The translations under genes and the position numbers were made by a program. The notes under the pieces were generated by a model. That model did no database searches, was not told where the DNA came from, and was given only the letters and a program-made list of their open reading frames with translations. A stretch of DNA of 64,000 nucleotides from Chryseolinea lacunae (GTDB taxonomy: Bacteria > Bacteroidota > Bacteroidia > Cytophagales > Cyclobacteriaceae), in contig NZ_JAERRB010000003.1 in assembly GCF_016735595.1 (NCBI RefSeq), positions 49,303 to 113,302 of the forward strand, given 5' to 3'. This document shows, piece after piece, positions 58,524-64,000 of this stretch; within the stretch, counting starts at the first letter, position 1; the number at the start of each line of letters is the position of its first letter.

Positions 58524-61500
58524 TTATCGTTTAAAAAAAATCCTAAACGTGGTTCCTTTATCAATTTCACTTTCCACTTCCACACGACCGCCCAAAGAAA
58601 CCACCTGATTTTTCACGAGGTATAGCCCCATGCCTTTGCCCTCCACGTGGTTGTGAAAGCGGCTGTAGAGTGTGAATATTTTTTCTTTGTGCAAGCCCAG
58701 GTCAATGCCCAGACCATTGTCGCGAACGGTCAGGCAAATGTGTTTTTCAACAACCTCCGATTTAATGCGGACAACGGGGCACCTGTGTGGATAACGATAC
58801 CGGATGGCGTTCCCCACCAGGTTAATAAGAATGCTGTCGAGGTAAGGTTTGACAGTATGGATGAACGGGGCACCTGAAAAATCCTCCTGAATCACCGCTC
58901 CCGTTTCGTGTATCTCTTTTTCCAGGTTCACTCGTACCAACCGCATCTCCTCCTCCAGGCTGATGTTGGTGAGGGTGGAAGTGTTATCTTTTCTCAAGAC
59001 CAAAATGGTGATCAGATCTTTCACCACGGTGTCGAGTTCGCGCGTTGCAAAAACCAGTTTGCCCACAATGTCATTTTGTTCTGCCGGGTCGGGTTTCACC
59101 ATCTCCAAAACATTTCCCAATCCCAGGATGCGGGCAACAGGAGCCCTGAGGTTGTGAGCCGAGATGAATGCAAATTGTTCGAGCTGTTGATTATACTCCA
59201 CCAGATCCTTTGTTCTTTCTTTCACCTCTTCTTCCAGCGTTTCGTTGCGCAGTTTGATTTCGTCATTTTGTTTTTCAATGATTTGCCTCGCCTTTTGAAG
59301 TTCGCCGTTCTGCGATGCCAGCTCTTCCTGCTGAACAGACAGATCGTTGTTCTGCTTTTGAATTTCCTCCTCGCGGCTAACGAGTTCTTCGTTTGTGTTT
59401 TGAAGTTCTTCGGTTCGCTTTGCCACCAGGCCCTCCAGCTTCCTGTTTTGCCGTTCAATGGCTTTCACCCTCATTTTGTAGTAGCCCCTGGCCATGCCCA
59501 CAACGAAAAGCACGGCCATTGTTCTGAACCACCATGTCTTCCAAAGGGGCGGCAGAATGTGGATGACCAGCGTTGTTCCTGATTCGTTCCACAGGCCATC
59601 GTTGTTGCAGGCTTTAACCCTGAAGGTATACGTTCCCACATCCAGGTTGGTGAACGTGACCGAGCGATGGTTGCCTACATAGTTCCAATCCTCATCAAAG
59701 CCCTCCAGCATGTAGGCATACTGGTTCTTGCGGGTGGCGGTGAAATTTAACGCCACATAGTCGATGGCAAAAAAGATGTATTGCGGTGGAAGGGAAATTT
59801 CGCGCACCTCGCTGATCTGTTGTTTTAAGATGCCGTCTTCACCGCCAACTTTAACCGATTGGTTGAAGAGTTTCAGGTCTGTTATAAAAACAGGAGGAAC
59901 ATGAGGGTTGTCTTTTATGCTATCGGGGTAGAAAAAATTAACCCCTTTGCCTCCAAAAAAAAGCTGTCCCTCTTTGCTTCTGAAACAGGCATTGGGCCTG
60001 AACTCTTTGCTCAGCAAGCCATCGTTGACGTCGAAGTTTTTAAATGTCTCATCCACGGGATTAAACTTCGAGATACCCTGCGTGGTGCTCAGCCAGAGGT
60101 TGCCCCAATCGTCTTCCAAAATTCCGTTCACGATGTTGTTTGGCAATCCGTTCCCTACCGTGTAGCGCTTCACAAATTTTTTCGCTACCAGCAGGTGCAG
60201 GCCGTTGCTTGTGCCAACCCAAATTTTTCCTTTCCGGTCTTCCAGAATACAATTCACCAATCCACCCACCTTAATGGAATCCATGTTGCGCCCGGTGTTG
60301 AACCTCACTATTTTTTTATCGTTCGCCTGATATTCCGTTAGCTCTTCAATGGTGCCGATCCAGACATTCCCTTTGCGATCTTCGTAGACGGTGCGAATGA
60401 AGTTGTTGAATTCGAATTCGTTTTGCGTGTGCCTTTCAAACTGGCCGGTCTTTTCATCGGTCAAAATATTTAGTCCCTGGTATGTGCCCACCAGCAAGTG
60501 CCCAGTTTGAGTTTGTTCATTTATAGAAAACACATTTGGATTGGAGAGGCTGTTGGGATTTTTTTCATCGGGCAGATAGTTCATGAAATAATCATGCTCT
60601 TCAACATACCGACTCAGACCTCCACCCCAGGTACCCGCCCACAGTTGATGCCGGCTGTCTTCAAAAATCGACAGCACCGGATCGCCACCCAGGCTGTTTT
60701 TTTGGGATGTATGTTTGTAGTAGCGGAGCTGCCGTCCATCTCTCACGGCCATTCCACCTTCGGTGCCAATCCAAAACCGGTTTTTAGAATCCTGCCAAAT
60801 GGCATTCACCACATCGTTTTCCAGGGGCACATCGAGCTCCGAAAATTTTTCTTTCAACCTGTCAATGACGCACAATCCTTTTGAATAGGTGCCGACCCAA
60901 ATTCTTCCCTGCCGGTCTTTATAGATAGACCAGATGGAATTGTCGACCACAGAGGTGGGATCGTTTTTGTTGAACAAAAAATTGGTGAACTCGCCGTCTT
61001 TTGTATCCAAGCGACTGAGCCCGCCATTTTCAGTACCAATCCAAAGGTCATCGCCGTCTTCACAAAGATTCAGAATGTTGTTGACCAGGAACGACGTTTT
61101 GTTGTCAGTGGATTTTGTTGTGAAGTTTGTAAAGATTTTTTTTCGCGGATCAAATTTGCTCAGCCCTTCTGCCGTGGCAATCCAGATGTTGCCCCGGGCG
61201 TCGTGAATGGCTTTGTGAAAAAGATTGCTCACAATGCTGTTTGGATTTTTTTCGTCGTGGAAGTAGCGCTCAAGACTGTTGTTGCGCATGTTCCACTTAA
61301 AAAAACCGGTGTTGTTGGCGCCCATCCAGAATTCATCTTCAGACGCCTGCCAAAGAAACGCTATGGGGTTTGTGGATGGAAAGAGATCGAAGTGTTCCCA
61401 GTGATTGTTTGCACGATTCAGCCTGGACACAAAAGCCTGCTTCGATTTTACGCCAACAACCCAGATGTTTTTGTTTCGGTCTTCCAGGATCTGCGGAATG

Positions 61501-61895
61501 TCGCAGTCGAATGAGTAGGCCGCAATTCTGGTGAAATTATCCTGAGAATTGTTATAGGTGTGCAACCCGCCGTTGAGCGTGCTCACCCAAAGCGCGCCCT
61601 GGCTATCTTCATAGATATTGGATATGCCGTTCTTCAGCAGGCTGGTGGTGTCGTCGGGATGGTTACGATATATCTTAAAGTCATAGCCATCAAAGCGGTT
61701 CAATCCATCTTCGGTGCCCACCCACAGAAAACCTTTCGAATCCTGGAGAACGCAATTGACTTTGGAATTGGAGAGCTCAGAACTTGCCTCTATTCTTGAA
61801 AATTTCACTTTCTTAACACTGGGTTGAGCAAGTGCCACCTCACAAAAAAGGATTGCAAGCGAGAACACCAGAAAATGAAAGTGTTGAAGACTCAT
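58524..61895 (-). CDS. Large sensor histidine kinase with reg_prop propellers and Y_Y_Y domain
   Basis: The 1123-residue protein has a signal peptide ending EVALAQ, fourteen or so reg_prop blades in two propellers (residues 30-680; repeats like ILEDRKGKIWVGTSNGL), a Y_Y_Y domain (about 690-775), a membrane helix at about 785-805, a long coiled coil, HisKA with FAFISAHNLRAPVARIL (about H914) and an ATPase ending GKGMGLYLVKNQV. Unlike typical hybrid systems of this class it lacks receiver and AraC domains, so a separate regulator is needed. Propeller kinases often sense glycans; here no polysaccharide locus is near. Confidence 0.92.
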   Translation of the reverse strand: MSLQHFHFLVFSLAILFCEVALAQPSVKKVKFSRIEASSELSNSKVNCVLQDSKGFLWVGTEDGLNRFDGYDFKIYRNHPDDTTSLLKNGISNIYEDSQGALWVSTLNGGLHTYNNSQDNFTRIAAYSFDCDIPQILEDRNKNIWVVGVKSKQAFVSRLNRANNHWEHFDLFPSTNPIAFLWQASEDEFWMGANNTGFFKWNMRNNSLERYFHDEKNPNSIVSNLFHKAIHDARGNIWIATAEGLSKFDPRKKIFTNFTTKSTDNKTSFLVNNILNLCEDGDDLWIGTENGGLSRLDTKDGEFTNFLFNKNDPTSVVDNSIWSIYKDRQGRIWVGTYSKGLCVIDRLKEKFSELDVPLENDVVNAIWQDSKNRFWIGTEGGMAVRDGRQLRYYKHTSQKNSLGGDPVLSIFEDSRHQLWAGTWGGGLSRYVEEHDYFMNYLPDEKNPNSLSNPNVFSINEQTQTGHLLVGTYQGLNILTDEKTGQFERHTQNEFEFNNFIRTVYEDRKGNVWIGTIEELTEYQANDKKIVRFNTGRNMDSIKVGGLVNCILEDRKGKIWVGTSNGLHLLVAKKFVKRYTVGNGLPNNIVNGILEDDWGNLWLSTTQGISKFNPVDETFKNFDVNDGLLSKEFRPNACFRSKEGQLFFGGKGVNFFYPDSIKDNPHVPPVFITDLKLFNQSVKVGGEDGILKQQISEVREISLPPQYIFFAIDYVALNFTATRKNQYAYMLEGFDEDWNYVGNHRSVTFTNLDVGTYTFRVKACNNDGLWNESGTTLVIHILPPLWKTWWFRTMAVLFVVGMARGYYKMRVKAIERQNRKLEGLVAKRTEELQNTNEELVSREEEIQKQNNDLSVQQEELASQNGELQKARQIIEKQNDEIKLRNETLEEEVKERTKDLVEYNQQLEQFAFISAHNLRAPVARILGLGNVLEMVKPDPAEQNDIVGKLVFATRELDTVVKDLITILVLRKDNTSTLTNISLEEEMRLVRVNLEKEIHETGAVIQEDFSGAPFIHTVKPYLDSILINLVGNAIRYRYPHRCPVVRIKSEVVEKHICLTVRDNGLGIDLGLHKEKIFTLYSRFHNHVEGKGMGLYLVKNQVVSLGGRVEVESEIDKGTTFRIFFKR

Positions 61896-62253
61896 ACATT
61901 ATCGTCTCTCCGAAAGACGGATCATTCCTTTTGAATCAAGAATTCACAATCATGCAGGTATTCTGAATATAGAAACACTCCGTCTCCAGGCTTGAAGGCG
62001 CCATTGATGTTTCCGGGTTCCTTTTGACAGGGCAATTCCAGGCGGGCTCCTTTTGCCTGGATGTGTTGTGTTGGAGGAAAAATTTTCCTCTATACTAAGA
62101 TAGCAGAATTTCGGACTTGGCCGCGCATTGGTGGGCGAAAACTGTAGAACGCGGGGCCTGTTTTTTAATGCGTCATGCTGGTGAATCATACAACACAGCA
62201 CACATGCGTGCCGCAGTTGATTTTTATCTAACGTGGTCTTAAATTACCAGGGC
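61896..62253. other. Intergenic stretch without a convincing gene
   Basis: About 360 bases separate the large kinase from the next plus-strand gene. A minus-strand frame of 83 codons exists but has no start context, signal or motif. The stretch probably holds both promoters; I see no hairpin or repeat of note. Confidence 0.5.
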
Positions 62254-62778
62254 ATGATGGACTGGATATTTGATCACATCACTGGCAAACTTTTGTGGGC
62301 TAGCTTATTTGTTTTGGGAGGAACCTCCGTCGTAATTACACGATTCGTAATTTCCCGAATTGAAAAAAACACAGCTCTAAAAGCCATAGAAAAAATCAAG
62401 ACAAGGCCATCATATGCAAAAGAAATAGCAGACTCACTTGATATACCCTATGGACAGAAACCCAACTTCAGTCTAAATCATTTTGAGATTTTAAAAAGTT
62501 ATATACGCGATCGTGCACAAATCGGCGAATACAAAATTATATATACAACAGAGGTGACACCTTCCGACCTTCTTGTTTTTACCCGCATTTCCTTCGTCGA
62601 CTTTGATGTAAACGTCATGGGGCAGGCTTCAGACGTGAAGAAAGATGTGTACGTAACTTTTTTAGTCCGCTATGACCATGAAGATCAGCAATTCCTGGTA
62701 CAGTCAAATCTTCACTACACGTCAACAGAGAAGTTTCACAGAGACAGATTCACCACTGCGATATTCACAGGCATTTAA
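62254..62778 (+). CDS. Hypothetical membrane-anchored protein
   Basis: The start MMDWIFDHITGKLLW gives 174 residues with one N-terminal membrane helix (about 10-34) and a soluble part that begins with a basic helix (NTALKAIEKIKTRPSYAKEIADS). The rest is beta-rich (YKIIYTTEVTPSDLLVFTRISFVDF). No family is recognised. It lies alone between two intergenic stretches. Confidence 0.6.
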   Translation: MMDWIFDHITGKLLWASLFVLGGTSVVITRFVISRIEKNTALKAIEKIKTRPSYAKEIADSLDIPYGQKPNFSLNHFEILKSYIRDRAQIGEYKIIYTTEVTPSDLLVFTRISFVDFDVNVMGQASDVKKDVYVTFLVRYDHEDQQFLVQSNLHYTSTEKFHRDRFTTAIFTGI

Positions 62779-62835
62779 TCCGGTATTCATTAGAGATGGA
62801 GGTTTTGACGCCCGTAGACCTGACGGACGCGACCT

Positions 62836-63087
62836 TTACTGTTGCAGAATCTCTCTTCGAATAAACATCCTTCCTCGTGCAGTTTTCAACTCCCGCTCCC
62901 GCTTCATCGCTTCTCCCTTCGTTTCAAATGCCTCTGAGAATACCAACCTCCACGGACGAAATTTCATGGTCCATCCCTTTGTGGCAAGTTCGTTGTGTGA
63001 CTTTAGTCTGGCCTCAAGATCGGACGTGAAGCCAATGTAGATTTTGTTCAGCTTTGCCGAATGAAGAACGTAAACATGGAATGGCAT
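62836..63087 (-). CDS. GIY-YIG family endonuclease-like protein
   Basis: The 83-residue protein has the GIY-YIG core in compact form: HVYVLHSAKLNKIYIGFTSD at the start, an arginine in EARLKSHN and a glutamate in KRERELK near the end. It is a UvrC-like small nuclease module widely present in Bacteroidota (YhbQ-like). No partner is adjacent. About 270 bases to its right hold no gene I can support. Confidence 0.88.
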   Translation of the reverse strand: MPFHVYVLHSAKLNKIYIGFTSDLEARLKSHNELATKGWTMKFRPWRLVFSEAFETKGEAMKRERELKTARGRMFIRREILQQ

Positions 63088-63360
63088 AAGATTGCTAGGT
63101 ATTTTTTGATGCCAGCCTCATAACGGTATACCTAAGGTACAAAAATAGTGTGTCTCATTTCCTTTGACCTCCCTTACAGTTTCGATAGAAGTTTGATCTG
63201 AGCTCCGGGCGAGCTATGAAATGCCTTTTGCTGCTTCCATTGCAATTTTTTAGTGTCCTAAAAAAGAACATGAGGATTTTTTTCATTCAAGCGCCAAGCT
63301 GACATAAAATACCAATTGTGACGTCCACTTATAAAAATCAAAATCCACTCCATCAAAATC

Positions 63361-63537
63361 ATGATTAAAAGGTGGCAGCTAGCCTCGATCTTCGTTATGA
63401 TCTCCCTAAGCCTTAAAGCTCCGCAACTGGTAGTAAAGTTGTTCGAGATAATATTCCCCCGCTACTTTTACTGGGGCCGAGCGACCAACTACTACACTCA
63501 CGATATATTTTTTAGAATGAGAAAGGAAGTCTCTTAA
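63361..63537 (+). CDS. Small ORF, possible membrane peptide
   Basis: A 58-codon frame begins MIKRWQLASIFVMISLSL and goes on with KAPQLVVKLFEIIFPRYFYW. The first half is a plausible single membrane helix or signal anchor; the rest is aromatic and basic. There is no homology I can name, and the ATG context is poor in purines. It is listed because the composition looks protein-like and it fills the gap before the repeat array. Confidence 0.35.
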   Translation: MIKRWQLASIFVMISLSLKAPQLVVKLFEIIFPRYFYWGRATNYYTHDIFFRMRKEVS

Positions 63538-63540
63538 TCT

Positions 63541-64000
63541 TCTTTCTCCCTTGAACCTGCGTCTACCACCTGGCGGATACGAACTCAACACTTAGGGTCA
63601 TTTTCTTAAAAACAGAAAAGACGATCTTTTGGATCGCCTCTCTTCTAGTAGCGGGAACAGGACTCGAACCTGTGTTCGCCAACTGGCGGATATGAGCCCA
63701 ACGAAAGTATTAAAAAAGAAAAGGCGATCTTTCGGATCGCCTCTCTTCTAGTAGCGGGGACTGGACTCGAATCTGTGTCCGCCAACTGGCGGATATGAGC
63801 CCAACGAAAGTATTAAAAAAGAAAAGGCGATTTTTCGGATCGCCTCTCTTCTAGTAGCGGGGACAGGACTCGAACCTGTGTCCGCCAACTGGCGGATATG
63901 AGCCCAACGAAAGTATTAAAAAAGAAAAGGCGATTTTTCGGATCGCCTCTCTTCTAGTAGCGGGGACAGGACTCGAACCTGTGTCCGCCAACTGGCGGAT
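63541..64000 (-). repeat. 103-bp tandem array of tRNA-Met-like 3' halves with terminators
   Basis: Units start at 63648, 63751, 63854 and 63957 (the last cut by the window end); a degenerate copy precedes at about 63541-63647. On the minus strand each unit reads TTGGGCTCATAT (anticodon-loop-like, CAT), then a palindrome CCGCCAGTTGGCGG, T arm ACAGG-TTCGAGT-CCTGT, acceptor strand CCCCGCTAC, and then a hairpin GGCGATC-loop-GATCGCC with T-rich tail. The 5' half of the tRNA (acceptor 5' strand, D arm) is absent in every unit. Copies differ by only a few bases. An intact tRNA-Met could lie to the right of the window. Confidence 0.85.

Noticed and set aside
63406..63591. A 61-codon minus-strand frame at the edge of the repeat array
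   Set aside because: It begins in the degenerate repeat copy and overlaps a plausible plus-strand ORF; the sequence SYPPGGRRRF is what such tRNA-like repeats give in translation.
63541..64000. A CRISPR array
   Set aside because: The 103-bp units are repeated in full with no variable spacers and contain tRNA and terminator elements.

Overview
The window looks like a chromosomal segment of a gliding-type Bacteroidota, most likely order Cytophagales; the genus cannot be fixed from sequence alone. The evidence is the type IX secretion hallmarks (PorP/SprF protein, type B C-terminal sorting domain), SusC-like carboxypeptidase-regulatory domains on a TonB receptor, PadR-controlled FtsX-type permeases, reg_prop/Y_Y_Y sensor kinases, several promoters of the form TTG-N20-TAnnTTTG, and the general lack of purine-rich ribosome binding sites.

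Layout. 0-1.5 kb: Pnkp-Hen1 RNA-repair genes (Pnkp runs off the left edge). 1.5-3 kb: small unknown genes and an HTH regulator with a palindromic operator. 3-7.7 kb: iron-uptake operon (TonB receptor, two small membrane proteins, PepSY reductase-like protein). 7.7-11.5 kb: degenerate ABC ATPase, M28 peptidase, a small Cys-rich peptide, a lipoprotein and a decayed permease. 11.6-20.8 kb: four-gene operon encoding a 15-repeat HYR surface protein, PorP/SprF, a TPR/PD40 protein and a histidine kinase. 20.8-24.7 kb: NarL-type two-component pair, lipoprotein, DinB protein. 24.8-26.4 kb: winged-helix regulator and three membrane proteins with two copies of one operator. 26.6-33.6 kb: PadR/permease pair and unknown genes. 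33.9-41 kb: TPR kinase/LytTR regulator pair, TIR membrane protein, small Cys-rich secreted proteins, hydrolase. 40.5-42 kb: SUKH and DUF2185 immunity-type proteins.

42.4-47.7 kb is the most interesting stretch. It holds a polynucleotide-kinase-like enzyme and a Thg1-like 3'-5' polymerase, a structured leader or sRNA, tRNA-Cys, and a Ro60 (TROVE-vWA) gene followed by what I read as four tandem Y RNAs. All four share the motif TGYCGT-N10-TTCTTCG with exact spacing, each flanked by an outer and an inner stem whose sequences differ but whose pairing is kept. The last one carries a circularly permuted tRNA-like domain: T arm, closed acceptor stem, U8-A9, D arm. Together with Hen1/Pnkp at the left edge the window holds three modules for RNA end repair or RNA quality control.

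47.7-58.5 kb: lipoprotein, unknown protein, SNF2 helicase, two more FtsX-type permeases (one with its PadR regulator), zinc-ribbon protein and a kinase remnant. 58.5-63.5 kb: a large reg_prop sensor kinase, an unknown membrane protein, a GIY-YIG protein and a small ORF. 63.54-64 kb: a 103-bp tandem array in which every unit is a tRNA-Met-like 3' half, an inserted palindrome and a terminator; it continues past the right edge.
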